64,000 nt of DNA. It comes from Chitinophagaceae bacterium (GTDB lineage Bacteria; Bacteroidota; Bacteroidia; Chitinophagales; Chitinophagaceae). The translations under genes were made by a program, and so were the position numbers. Below the pieces are notes generated by a model. The model worked only from the letters and a program-made list of their open reading frames with translations. It did no database searches and had not been told where the DNA came from. The stretch lies in contig CANFKE010000003.1 in assembly GCA_947447465.1 (NCBI GenBank), forward strand, positions 117,762 to 181,761, given 5' to 3'. Positions 9,118 to 18,255 of the stretch are shown here, piece after piece; position 1 is the first letter of the stretch, and every line of letters starts with the position of its first letter.

Positions 9118-10239
9118 TCACACAAGTCTTTCCTGCGCCCTCAGCCAACGCTCAGGTATATCATTACTGCTGGCAATGAGGTAATCATTGTAAGAACAAG
9201 GTACGTAACTTTTGTCCGGCATGCTCATCCACCATCTGTTCGTACGCTTACTCTTTATAAATTGAGTATCATTATCAGTAAAGGTCACATGAAAAACAGC
9301 GAACTCCTCCATATCGGTAAGATTAGCTTCCGACTTACGTACCAGCAATCCGTCAACGAAATACCATATCATCTGGGTGATCAGCTTGGCAGTCATATCA
9401 TTGGTATCTTCATTTATATTATATCCGAAAATACCTAAAGAGGATACCTTGTCGCTCATACCTGCAAAACGGGTCAAAGTACATGCCTCTTCACCTGAAA
9501 GTCCGTTAGGCGACCCGTTGATGTTTGCCGGAGCATCACCATAGCGTACTACCGACATATCAAAGCTGAAAATATCGCTTCCCCTTAATACCGGCTCCAT
9601 CTCCATTATATCTTCACGCACTTTTCCGAGTCGGAAGAAGTCAAAACGAAGTTTATCCAACGTCTCCAGCATCCTTGGCTGAGTATAATAACTCTGGAAT
9701 GCTATGTGACTATAATGACTGATAAAATTAGGTGTATCTGTAAGCATCTCCAGCAAGAAACTGCGATCATCACTTTCCTCACTGTCATCAAGATCTATAA
9801 GCATATCGGCTATAGTAGCCACCGCCATTGTCTCTTTCTTCTTGAAAACCTCATACTGTTGCAGGGTAAGGTCATGCCTTGCACCCAATAAAATGGCAAT
9901 TTTACCTGCATTATGTATCTCCTCCAGTACAGTCAACAATGCAGCTCTGGTATCATTGAGGGTAGCACCAAGCTTTATATTGCCTGCGTCTGCAATATTG
10001 ATCTCCTGATGCCAATGATACATACCATACAAATGTTTGCGAATGACATTGGCCGTTTCATCGAACGGATCTATATGGCTGGCACCACAACCCACCAATA
10101 TAATATCTGCTTCGTCTATATTGAATGATTCATCAAATGCATATTTGATCTTGTTACCCCACTGCAGCGGGTGATACTTTATGTCTTTACGGGCCTCTGA
10201 AAAGTGCACCGTTTCAAAAAATGAGCGTAAATCTTGCAT
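9118..10239 (-). CDS. Arginase-fold (ureohydrolase-like) protein with degenerate metal site
   Basis: The 373-residue protein has the arginase/agmatinase/formimidoylglutamase fold: LGARHD (H122) at the position of the GGxHD motif, IADMLIDLDD (about 143-152) for DAHxDxR, and SFDMSVVRYGDAPANINGSP (225 onward) for SFDxDxxDP. The DAH histidine and the second aspartate of SFDxD are absent, so several of the six Mn ligands are lost. The NGSPNGLSGEEAC and QMIWYFVDG segments are typical of a Bacteroidota subfamily often annotated as formimidoylglutamase. I infer that catalysis is altered or absent. No histidine-degradation genes are nearby. Confidence 0.8.
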   Translation of the reverse strand: MQDLRSFFETVHFSEARKDIKYHPLQWGNKIKYAFDESFNIDEADIILVGCGASHIDPFDETANVIRKHLYGMYHWHQEINIADAGNIKLGATLNDTRAALLTVLEEIHNAGKIAILLGARHDLTLQQYEVFKKKETMAVATIADMLIDLDDSEESDDRSFLLEMLTDTPNFISHYSHIAFQSYYTQPRMLETLDKLRFDFFRLGKVREDIMEMEPVLRGSDIFSFDMSVVRYGDAPANINGSPNGLSGEEACTLTRFAGMSDKVSSLGIFGYNINEDTNDMTAKLITQMIWYFVDGLLVRKSEANLTDMEEFAVFHVTFTDNDTQFIKSKRTNRWWMSMPDKSYVPCSYNDYLIASSNDIPERWLRAQERLV

Positions 10240-10444
10240 GTGTTTTAAAATGGTGCTTAAAAGTACACAAATTCAAATTCCCAATTTCAAAAGTAAAAAT
10301 TCAAAATGCTTGGATATCGCGATAATGACATAATTGTCCTCTCTTGAGGTATGAACGATAGTTCGGACAATAGATTAGTTTTTAAATCTAAAATGTGGGA
10401 TATTTGCCCACGCAAAATCTCAAAATATTAAACAATTATATTTC

Positions 10445-11263
10445 ATGTCATTATACAATAAGATCCAGACGACTGCTGAATTCATCAAATCTAAAATAAA
10501 GAATACCCCAACTACAGGTATCATACTAGGTAGTGGTCTTGGCGGACTGATCGATATGATCGAAAAAGAGACCGAGATCAAATACGCAGATATACCTAAT
10601 TTCCCGCTTTCTACAGTACAGGGTCACGATGGCAAACTGGTATTTGGCAAGATCGGTAACAAACAGGTGATACTGATGGCTGGTCGTTTCCATTATTACG
10701 AAGGCTATAGCATGGAGGAAGTTACTTTTCCTGTACGTGTGATGAAGGCGCTGGGTGTTGATACCGTATTTGTATCTAATGCATCTGGTGGGACAAATCC
10801 TACATTTAAAATTGGCGACCTGATGATCATCGAAGACCATATCAACCTATTCCCGGAACATCCTTTGCGCGGACCTAATGACGAGCGTCTGGGTGTTCGC
10901 TTTCTGGATATGAGCGTAGCTTACGACAAAGGTTTGATAGCTTTGGGTAAGGAACTGGCCGCGGAACAAGGCATAGATATCCGTACCGGTGTATATACCG
11001 GCCTTCAGGGTCCTACTTTCGAAACACCTGCTGAATACCGTTGGTTACACAGGAATGGTGGTGATGCCGTAGGTATGAGCACTGTTCCTGAGGTAATTGT
11101 AGCCCGCCATGGTGGCATGAAAGTGTTTGCCATAAGTGTGATCACTGACCTTGGCGTTACAGATGTACCTGTTGTAATAACTCATGAAGAAGTATTGGAA
11201 GCAGCTAATGCCGCGGCACCTAAAATGGCCGGACTGGTTGAATCCATGATCAAACGCATGTAA
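10445..11263 (+). CDS. Purine nucleoside phosphorylase (trimeric, PNP-I)
   Basis: The enzyme splits purine nucleosides with phosphate to free base and ribose-1-phosphate, mainly for inosine and guanosine salvage. The 272-residue size and motifs fit the trimeric class: IILGSGLGGL (phosphate loop), AGRFHYYEGYSMEEVTFP, VSNASGGTNPTFKIGDLM, GPTFETPAEYR, and a VGMSTVPEVIVARH segment followed by the base-binding VITDLG. A GATATTTG box (10399-10406) is a near match to the phylum -7 element. The porin gene begins 21 bp after the stop, suggesting co-transcription and perhaps coupled nucleoside uptake, which is inference. Confidence 0.94.
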   Translation: MSLYNKIQTTAEFIKSKIKNTPTTGIILGSGLGGLIDMIEKETEIKYADIPNFPLSTVQGHDGKLVFGKIGNKQVILMAGRFHYYEGYSMEEVTFPVRVMKALGVDTVFVSNASGGTNPTFKIGDLMIIEDHINLFPEHPLRGPNDERLGVRFLDMSVAYDKGLIALGKELAAEQGIDIRTGVYTGLQGPTFETPAEYRWLHRNGGDAVGMSTVPEVIVARHGGMKVFAISVITDLGVTDVPVVITHEEVLEAANAAAPKMAGLVESMIKRM

Positions 11264-11284
11264 TTTTTATTTCCAAACTACCTC

Positions 11285-13351
11285 GTGTTGAAATTTATAC
11301 GGATCGGTTCTCTTTATTGTTTATTACCTGCAATAGCTATGTTGTTGTGCGGAACATCTGTGCATGCGCAGACGCCCACCACTATGCCTGGCAGTAATCA
11401 GAGAGATACTACCTCTAACAAGACCAACACGAATACTTGGAAAAGTGAAGATGCCAATTTGTATTATGAGATATTGGGATCAGCTAAACTTTTGACACCC
11501 GATACAGGTCTGCACAATTTTCAACGCAGGCCATTCATAGGTTCGTGGGCACGCGACCTCGGTAACCCGGGCAGCCCCATTCATGATCTGGCTTTTACAC
11601 CCGATAATCGTGTAGGTCCTTCACTGGGGTATCATATTTTTGATGCCTATAGATTCGGTCTGGATTCATTGCAATACTATAATACTAACCGCCCTTATTC
11701 TGTATTCAATTATACCCTGGGTAGTAAACTGGAACAGGTGGCCGGTATCATGCACACCCAGAATATCAGGCCAAACTGGAATTTCATGGTGGAATACCGC
11801 AAGGTGAACGCCCCGGGATTCTATAAAGTAAACAGAAATAATACAGACAATTTCGCACTTTCTACCAATTACAAAAGTCTCAATAAGCGTTATTCTCTAT
11901 ATGCCGGCATGGTATATAATAAACAGCAGCATGATGAGAATGGTGGCATAGTGAATGACAGCGAACTGAATGACCTTACTTACATAGATCGTAAAACAGT
12001 AGATGTGGCCTACCAGAACACAGCTTACAGCACTACCCGATCTACCATCAGTAATATGCAGCGCGACTTCGGAATAGTTTTGCAACACAGCTATACTTGG
12101 GGCCCTATTGATACTACCTATAACGCCGATTCGACCCAATACAGCTATAAACTAACTCCACGTTTCAGCATTACTCATAAACTGGAATTGAGTACCGAAA
12201 AGCATGTGTATAAGGATCTGGCGCCCGATTCAGTAAGGTACACTTCATTATTCAATGTAGCATTTGCCCATACCGGAACCCCATACTACATCAATGGCAG
12301 CGACTCAGTTATGACCCAGCAGAAATGGTTCTGGGTCGATAATAAACTAATGTTGAACGGATTTCTCGGCAAAGCGACCAATCCGTTGCAATTCAGAGTA
12401 GGGGCAGGTAATCGTTATGATGAATTTATAGTGACTCCGGCTTACATGGTCAATCTTGATCGGAGCAAAATTGTAAGCAACTATCTTACCGGTGAGATTA
12501 AAAAAGAGGCGCTAAAAGAAGGACAGTGGGGTTATGGCGCCAATGCCAACCTATATGCAACCGGTGACTACGCAGGTAACTTCAACCTGAACGCTATGAT
12601 AGGTCGTGACTTTAAGAACAATACCTTTGGCTTTATCGCTGGGTTCAAACAGCAGTTGGGATCTTCCCCGTACAGCTATTCCTCTTACGAGAATAAGTTT
12701 GTGCAACATGAATACTCTTTCAAGGACGAGAGCATTACCAACGTATATGCTACTATAGAAAGTCGCAAGATCAACTTCGCAGCCGGTGTCAGGAATTATC
12801 TGATCAATAATTACATTTATTTGGATGCCGGGCGTACTCCTGCACAATATGGAGTAGCTTTCAATGTAAGTCAGGCTTGGGCTCGCAAAATGTTCAGGTT
12901 AGGCAATTTCTATCTGGACAATGAATTGATGTATCAAACATCAGTTGATAATGCACCTATCAATGTGCCACATCTTATGGGAAGACACAGCGCATCTTAT
13001 GAGCGAGCTATGTTCAAAAGAGCACTGAAAATAGCTACAGGAGTTGAGGTACGCTACAACACCAGCTATCACCCCGCAGGTTATGATGCGCAACTCAATC
13101 GCTTCTATTATCAGAATACCACTTATGTAAACAATATACCGGAGTTAAGCGCATTCCTGAACTTCCGTGTAAAACACTTCCGCGCCTTTATCATGGCCGA
13201 CCAGTTACAACAGCTATTCGCTAAAAATGCTATTCTTTTCGTGGCTCCACAGGTAAATAATTTCTATGGCAACGGGCTTAACAACACTCCTGTATATGCC
13301 ACTCAGAACTTTATGCTTCGTTTCGGATTCAGTTGGGTGTTGATCAATTAA
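11285..13351 (+). CDS. Putative outer-membrane porin (Porin_10-like)
   Basis: A signal peptide (hydrophobic stretch ending in VHAQ, about residue 29) precedes a Ser/Thr/Asn-rich linker and about 600 residues of alternating aromatic and polar strands ending in phenylalanine-rich LRFGFSWVLIN, a typical barrel C terminus. The mid-region RRPFIGSWARDLGNPGSP and later NFMVEYRKVNAPGFYK fit the Bacteroidota 'putative porin' family. The start is GTG at 11285 (GTG TTG AAA); the TTG one codon later is an alternative. It follows the nucleoside phosphorylase by 21 bp. The substrate is unknown. Confidence 0.82.
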   Translation: MLKFIRIGSLYCLLPAIAMLLCGTSVHAQTPTTMPGSNQRDTTSNKTNTNTWKSEDANLYYEILGSAKLLTPDTGLHNFQRRPFIGSWARDLGNPGSPIHDLAFTPDNRVGPSLGYHIFDAYRFGLDSLQYYNTNRPYSVFNYTLGSKLEQVAGIMHTQNIRPNWNFMVEYRKVNAPGFYKVNRNNTDNFALSTNYKSLNKRYSLYAGMVYNKQQHDENGGIVNDSELNDLTYIDRKTVDVAYQNTAYSTTRSTISNMQRDFGIVLQHSYTWGPIDTTYNADSTQYSYKLTPRFSITHKLELSTEKHVYKDLAPDSVRYTSLFNVAFAHTGTPYYINGSDSVMTQQKWFWVDNKLMLNGFLGKATNPLQFRVGAGNRYDEFIVTPAYMVNLDRSKIVSNYLTGEIKKEALKEGQWGYGANANLYATGDYAGNFNLNAMIGRDFKNNTFGFIAGFKQQLGSSPYSYSSYENKFVQHEYSFKDESITNVYATIESRKINFAAGVRNYLINNYIYLDAGRTPAQYGVAFNVSQAWARKMFRLGNFYLDNELMYQTSVDNAPINVPHLMGRHSASYERAMFKRALKIATGVEVRYNTSYHPAGYDAQLNRFYYQNTTYVNNIPELSAFLNFRVKHFRAFIMADQLQQLFAKNAILFVAPQVNNFYGNGLNNTPVYATQNFMLRFGFSWVLIN

Positions 13352-13360
13352 TGATATACA

Positions 13361-13462
13361 ATGAAACAGAGTCGAATTTTCAGGACCATACTCTCTATCA
13401 TTCTCTTGCTGATGGCCGTATTTTTATTGGCCAAAGGATGTTTAGATGGATTTGACAATTAG
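13361..13462 (+). CDS. Possible 33-residue membrane peptide
   Basis: An ATG 9 bp after the porin stop opens a 33-codon frame ending in TAG at 13460-13462. The product has a basic N terminus (MKQSRIFR), one strongly hydrophobic helix of about 17 residues (TILSIILLLMAVFLLA) and a short acidic tail after KGC. A positive-inside single-pass layout this clean in a short frame suggests a real small protein co-transcribed with the porin, or a lipoprotein-like peptide using its cysteine. No family is recognised. Confidence 0.45.
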   Translation: MKQSRIFRTILSIILLLMAVFLLAKGCLDGFDN

Positions 13463-13584
13463 CACCTGAAAGATTCGTTTCAACCGCACTGATATACTTC
13501 TTAGTCATCACACGAAAACATCATGTCCTATCATCATAGAACTGAGATCCGACAACCGCAAAACATCAAAAATATAGCCCCCCG

Positions 13585-16524
13585 TTACTGACCCGGACCA
13601 AAACCACCGGGGCCGCCAGGTCCACCAAATCCGCCCGGACCGCCATGTCCGCCAAAACCACCGGGCCCTCCCGGACCACGCATGCCTCGTTCAGGCCCCT
13701 CTTCCAGTGTTGGCATTTGCCCCTTAAAGTTGCGGATGGTATAGGTAAGCTGGAGCATAAAATACTGCTGCAATACTGTGGTGATGTTATTCTCCACATA
13801 AGTATCAGATACAGTACGTGTCACACTCTTATTCTGATTCAATATATCGAAAGCCGTTATCCTTGCCTCAAGGGCCTTGCCTTTGAGCATCTTGTAGCCA
13901 ACATAAGCATTCCATAAAAAGTAGTTCTGATCTCCTGAACCACTGAATGCAGCATAGTAATTGTTAGTGATATTGGTATTGAATACAAAGTTCTTCAGGA
14001 ATATGTAATTGATCTTGAATGAGGCTACGTGACTGAAGTAATTGTTATTGGCCTGTGTTTGAAGCGTGTTATTAACTACATTGTAATTCCCAAAGTAAGA
14101 CAAAGTAAAATCCAGATCAGTACTGATATTACTGCTCAATACCACCCCGGCTGATGGCGCAAAATTATTGGCATAGTTCACTTTGAAGTTGATCTCACCC
14201 GGTGTTCGGGTAAAATTCAATCCACCGTTAAAATTGAGGTTACTCTTTATAACCTTCACAGGCAAACTATAAGTTACAAAAGCCCTCTCATTAAAATAAC
14301 CATTCAGATTTACAGGCAAGGTCAATTGGCTACCCTTCTTGATAATTATAGAGTCTTTCATTTGCGGCCCTTTAAATCTGATATCAGAGACAGGCTGAAT
14401 AGTAGAATTACCTATGTAATTATTGATATAGTTAGCATATAGGTTCATAAAGAAGTTGCGCTGCGATTTTGCCTTAGTAGCACCGTAGCGAACTATGAAA
14501 GTATGTTCATAATCCTGCTGCAGATCGGGGTTGCCGGTCTTTAACAATAGCGGGTTACTTATATCTACAACATTCTGTAATTGCGTAACAGATGGGGCCT
14601 GCGTGTTTGTACGATACATGATACGCAGATTACGACCATCTGTGTACCTGTAGTTATACATAGCAGTAGGCAGCACACTCACAAAATTACGATCGGTAGT
14701 AGCTGTGTATGGAAATGTTTGCTCGCCATGCAGCATTGCATACTGCAGATTGGCGCCAACAGAAAAGGTCATTTTTCTATCACCCACCCTATAGCTCAAT
14801 CCTCCTCTTTGCGTATTATATATGGTATTGTACTTATTAGATAGTAACGTGTCAAAATTCACATACGCTCCGCTGGTTGCATTCTTATCGTATGTTTCTT
14901 TATCTGAATTATTCTTAGACCACGATGGATTGTAAGTGACCATCAACTGACCTTTTTTACCCACCGGCTCTGTGTAAGTTACATTGGGTGATACATTATA
15001 CCCGCTGTTAGTGATGGTGTTATGCTGATCAAGGCTGGTCTGAGTAGAATCTCCATGCAAGAAATATGCATTATTAGAATTGTATGCGCCGGTGCCGGTT
15101 TTCTCATTTAGTGTTGTACTCACATTCAGGGATATGGTCCTGCGCTGTTTTTTGAACTTGTGTTGCAGTAAGATGTTGTCTGAAGAACTGTAACCGCTGT
15201 TATCAGCTGCATTGTAGTTACGCGTTCTTGACAGTGGCATGTCCGCTGTATCGCTAAAGGCCGATTGAGTAGTACTGGTATGATTGTCCTGAAAACTGAT
15301 ACCCGGAGTAAAGATGACCGTATTGAATGAATCGATAGTATATTCAAAACGCAGATTCACTCTATGATTGGTATTCCTTGTTTCGGTAGTATCATGTTCC
15401 AGATAGTCGCTGTTGGTATAATAATTACGCGTTATTGCGGAGTTATTTATATTATCTGTGCCGTTAAAGAAATAACTGCCACTCACTTTCAGTTTCTTGC
15501 CCCAGTTATCGCTATAGTTAAAACCTAATGAATTGGTTGTAGTGATACCATTAGACTGACCAACAAAAAAGTTGGCTCCGGTATTACCACCTCCGCCGCC
15601 ACCAAAACTACCTCTGCCACCTCCGCCGCCACCTCTGTTACCGCCACTACCACTGCTCACTCCTAAAAGATCTTGCGTACTAAAATTCTGAAGATTGATA
15701 TTGTTAGACATACCCACCAGAGTGATCCTTCTATCTCCCTTAAATATATTCACATTGCCACCAACACTATAGGTCTCATCTGTACCATAGCCGGCATACA
15801 CTTTGCCAAAAACGCCCTCACGCTTGCTTCCTCTGGTAACTATATTCATTGTTTTCTGGCTATTGCCATCATCAAATCCGGTAAATGCAGACTGGTCACT
15901 CAGCTTATCAAATACCTGTATTTTATCAACGATCTCAGCAGGCATACTTTTCAAAGCTAAGGTAGGGTCACTGCCGAAAAATGGCTTACCATCTACATAT
16001 ACTTGTTGCAGCGACTCACCGTTCACTTTCACTCCGTTTGCATCTGATGTTACTCCCGGCATCTTGGTCACCAGATCCTCAGCTGTCGCATCGGGGTGCG
16101 TTTTATAGGCATCAGCATTGAACTGGCTGGTATCTCCCATCTGAACTGCTCGTATCTGCTTGTCTTTGATGGTCACACCCTTAAGCTCCTTATTGGCATT
16201 CACCATTTTTATGGTACCCAGGTCAATGTTGCCTCCGGTTATGTTTACTGTTCTAACTACTGCTTTGTATCCAACGTAGTCAAATTTTACCAGATAAGTA
16301 CCCTTATTTACGTTACCCACATTGAATTTACCATCTGCATCGGTCACTCCTCCATTGGCAGGCAAGGTACTATCAGCAGCACTTTTCACAATAACAGTTA
16401 CGCCTATCAAAGCAGAGGTATCTGCGGCATCCGCAACTTTACCTGAGATAGTATAAGGCTGCGCAAAAGAAGAAAAGGAAATTAGTAACAGACTGAATAT
16501 GAATAAGGAAATTCTTGTATACAT
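13585..16524 (-). CDS. Glycine-rich outer-membrane beta-barrel protein, TonB-receptor-like
   Basis: The 979-residue protein has a signal peptide (to about residue 21, SFAQ), a carboxypeptidase-regulatory-like beta-sandwich (about 24-108, ISGKVAD ... GVTDADGKFNVGNV), a plug-like region with MPGVTSDANGVKVNGE and VYVDGKPFFGSDP, then a long barrel of the OMP_b-brl_3 type. Two unusual tracts stand out: a Gly-rich insert (residues 291-317) in the first barrel loops and a 31-residue C-terminal tail of GPGG/GGF repeats (949-979). The barrel normally ends at a terminal strand, so the tail must lie outside it. It starts 67 bp after the carotenoid operon and has a TTAAACA motif upstream. Confidence 0.85.
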   Translation of the reverse strand: MYTRISLFIFSLLLISFSSFAQPYTISGKVADAADTSALIGVTVIVKSAADSTLPANGGVTDADGKFNVGNVNKGTYLVKFDYVGYKAVVRTVNITGGNIDLGTIKMVNANKELKGVTIKDKQIRAVQMGDTSQFNADAYKTHPDATAEDLVTKMPGVTSDANGVKVNGESLQQVYVDGKPFFGSDPTLALKSMPAEIVDKIQVFDKLSDQSAFTGFDDGNSQKTMNIVTRGSKREGVFGKVYAGYGTDETYSVGGNVNIFKGDRRITLVGMSNNINLQNFSTQDLLGVSSGSGGNRGGGGGGRGSFGGGGGGNTGANFFVGQSNGITTTNSLGFNYSDNWGKKLKVSGSYFFNGTDNINNSAITRNYYTNSDYLEHDTTETRNTNHRVNLRFEYTIDSFNTVIFTPGISFQDNHTSTTQSAFSDTADMPLSRTRNYNAADNSGYSSSDNILLQHKFKKQRRTISLNVSTTLNEKTGTGAYNSNNAYFLHGDSTQTSLDQHNTITNSGYNVSPNVTYTEPVGKKGQLMVTYNPSWSKNNSDKETYDKNATSGAYVNFDTLLSNKYNTIYNTQRGGLSYRVGDRKMTFSVGANLQYAMLHGEQTFPYTATTDRNFVSVLPTAMYNYRYTDGRNLRIMYRTNTQAPSVTQLQNVVDISNPLLLKTGNPDLQQDYEHTFIVRYGATKAKSQRNFFMNLYANYINNYIGNSTIQPVSDIRFKGPQMKDSIIIKKGSQLTLPVNLNGYFNERAFVTYSLPVKVIKSNLNFNGGLNFTRTPGEINFKVNYANNFAPSAGVVLSSNISTDLDFTLSYFGNYNVVNNTLQTQANNNYFSHVASFKINYIFLKNFVFNTNITNNYYAAFSGSGDQNYFLWNAYVGYKMLKGKALEARITAFDILNQNKSVTRTVSDTYVENNITTVLQQYFMLQLTYTIRNFKGQMPTLEEGPERGMRGPGGPGGFGGHGGPGGFGGPGGPGGFGPGQ

Positions 16525-16535
16525 TATGAAGATTG

Positions 16536-16542
16536 TTAAACA
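16536..16542. promoter_or_regulatory. TTAAACA motif upstream of the barrel gene
   Basis: The 7-mer TTAAACA, inside the near-palindrome TTGTTAAACAA, lies 12 bp before the start of the gene at 16524. The same 7-mer occurs upstream of crtI (twice, inverted) and of the CarH-like gene, so it may be a shared regulator site. Confidence 0.3.
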
Positions 16543-16591
16543 AATTGGGACTGAAAATTACGCAAAAGGTTTAACTGCTGCACATCATAAA

Positions 16592-17311
16592 TTATTTACC
16601 ATCCGTAACCGGCTGATTTTCCCTGCGTAAAGAACGCCCTTTCAAGTATTCATAACCTGCAACATTCATCATTAATAAAAGCATACCATAAAAGGCATCC
16701 TCAAATGGAATGGTGAACATTCTGATGCCAAGATTATGATGCCGGCTATACATTACCACCGTTCGTTGCAATATACTACCGGTAAGTATGCCATTTGAAA
16801 TGAAGAAAGGAATAAGTATCAGCAAGTAACAAAAGAAAAAGCGAGGCAGATAATTGACCTTCTTGTATGAAAGAAAAGCAATAAATAACGATAAGAGTAT
16901 GAACGTAACTGAGGTATAAAGCCTGGGTAAGAACATGACACCGGTGAGCGCCAATAACCCTATAAATACCCACTTGATGATATGAGTATGTCTGGCTGCT
17001 GAAAAACTGAAGAACAGACCTATGCAATGATAGGTGAAAACACAAGCATAAGGTATGCAGATAAAGAACAAATATTCTTCTAATGGTAAACCATACCAAA
17101 AATAACCCAATACATAGCTGGGATTGAATCCCCACACACCCAGATAAGTAAATAGGATGTCCCAGACAATGAAGAAAAGTCCGGTAAGCAGGCATGGGAG
17201 CATAAAATAACGCCATTCCCGAATGAAATTAAAGCGCGGGATGAACGAAAACAGGAACGGAAAAATGATGCAGAAGAAATCTACGGCCAGATAGGTATAG
17301 TGATCAGGCAT
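16592..17311 (-). CDS. Lycopene cyclase, CrtYcd-type membrane protein
   Basis: A 239-residue polytopic membrane protein built as two similar three-helix halves, each like the small CrtYc/CrtYd cyclase subunits. The signature PLEEYLFFICIPYACVF (about residue 76 onward) matches the PxE(E)xxFF motif of that class, with the matching FEDAFYGMLLL at the end of the second half. It should convert linear lycopene to beta-carotene. It is the last gene of the carotenoid operon and overlaps the upstream crtZ by 8 bp. This is a different, unrelated fold from the flavoprotein CrtY used by many Flavobacteria. Confidence 0.88.
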   Translation of the reverse strand: MPDHYTYLAVDFFCIIFPFLFSFIPRFNFIREWRYFMLPCLLTGLFFIVWDILFTYLGVWGFNPSYVLGYFWYGLPLEEYLFFICIPYACVFTYHCIGLFFSFSAARHTHIIKWVFIGLLALTGVMFLPRLYTSVTFILLSLFIAFLSYKKVNYLPRFFFCYLLILIPFFISNGILTGSILQRTVVMYSRHHNLGIRMFTIPFEDAFYGMLLLMMNVAGYEYLKGRSLRRENQPVTDGK

Positions 17312-17780
17312 GTATCTTATTCCTTTTTAGTGCTTCTATAAAGTACTTCATCGGCACCCACAACATACCAAAACACTCACCATCTTCTTTTCCAAGGTGT
17401 TTGTGATGCATTTTGTGTGCACGACGTATAGCGCGGAAGTAAAAATTATCGGAGTTCCTCAATATCTTAAAACGCTGATGTATAAAAATATCATGGACCA
17501 TAAAATAGGCAAATCCATAAACTGTTATTCCCGCGCCAATGAACATCAGCCAATGCAGCGGCTCAAAAAAAGTGCCTATAGCCAAACATGCAATACCCGG
17601 AGCCGCAAAAATGACAAAGAAATAATCGTTCTTTTCAAAGAAGGATGTAGGGTTCTTTTTATGGTGGTCTTCATGCAAATTCCACAATAGTCCATGCATC
17701 AAAAATTTATGAGCGCACCACGCCACACCCTCCATTCCTATGAAGGTTACAAATACAATAAGTGCATTATACATCCACAT
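17304..17780 (-). CDS. crtZ: Beta-carotene hydroxylase (sterol desaturase superfamily)
   Basis: CrtZ is a membrane di-iron enzyme that hydroxylates the beta-rings of carotenoids, giving zeaxanthin from beta-carotene. The histidine clusters are visible: HKFLMH, HEDHH, HDIFIHQRF and HKMHHKHLG. I choose the ATG at 17780 (158 residues, MWMYN...), because it lies just after the upstream stop at 17785 with an AAAGGA at the proper distance; a longer frame to 17828 would overlap the SRPBCC gene by 44 bp. Four hydrophobic segments are present. The gene overlaps the lycopene cyclase that follows. Confidence 0.9.
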   Translation of the reverse strand: MWMYNALIVFVTFIGMEGVAWCAHKFLMHGLLWNLHEDHHKKNPTSFFEKNDYFFVIFAAPGIACLAIGTFFEPLHWLMFIGAGITVYGFAYFMVHDIFIHQRFKILRNSDNFYFRAIRRAHKMHHKHLGKEDGECFGMLWVPMKYFIEALKRNKIHA

Positions 17781-17784
17781 ACGC

Positions 17785-18246
17785 TTATCCTTTAAAATAC
17801 TTTTTAAGTGTCTCTGCTCTGAAGTCAAAGATACTTTTCAATTTGTTTTTTACTACCAATACATGGGCTATAGTTCCTAAAATACCTAACGGTATGGCAT
17901 AGCGCACATCATCATACATCAATACCCCACCTTCCACTTCTTTAAAAATGTGCGTGTGCTCCCATAGTGCATATGGGCCTTTCAATTGATTATCAACGAA
18001 TTTATAAGGCTCTTCAACATCTCCTATCTCAGTGACCCATTTCATCTTTATGCCCAATAACGGAGACACCCTATACTCAATGAGCATTCCTTTATATATG
18101 CTTTTACCCTTTACGTCCGTAAGAACCACAAATCCCATATCCTCAGGTGTGATCTTTTCCAGGTTCAGTGGTGTTGAAAAAAAATCCCAGGCTTCTTTAA
18201 GGGTTATGGGTAAAAATTGCTCCCGATGTAGTGTATATACTTTCAT
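17785..18246 (-). CDS. SRPBCC-family protein in the carotenoid operon
   Basis: The 153-residue protein has the SRPBCC (START/Bet v 1-like) pattern: an amphipathic strand then LKEAWDFFSTPLNLEKITPEDMGF, several strands with MLIEYRVSPLLGIKMKWVTEI, and DDVRYAIPLG before a C-terminal helix with FDFRAETLKKYFKG. This fold forms a hydrophobic ligand cavity. Homologous genes are found in carotenoid clusters of Bacteroidota, where they may bind a pigment or precursor, but the biochemical role is not established. It lies 9 bp after idi and just before crtZ, so it is probably translated as part of the same operon. Confidence 0.8.
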   Translation of the reverse strand: MKVYTLHREQFLPITLKEAWDFFSTPLNLEKITPEDMGFVVLTDVKGKSIYKGMLIEYRVSPLLGIKMKWVTEIGDVEEPYKFVDNQLKGPYALWEHTHIFKEVEGGVLMYDDVRYAIPLGILGTIAHVLVVKNKLKSIFDFRAETLKKYFKG

Positions 18247-18255
18247 TTTTATGAT

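Noticed and set aside
13566..13799. Separate small gene at the end of the barrel gene
   Set aside because: It is a shadow frame of the glycine-rich C-terminal repeats on the same strand.
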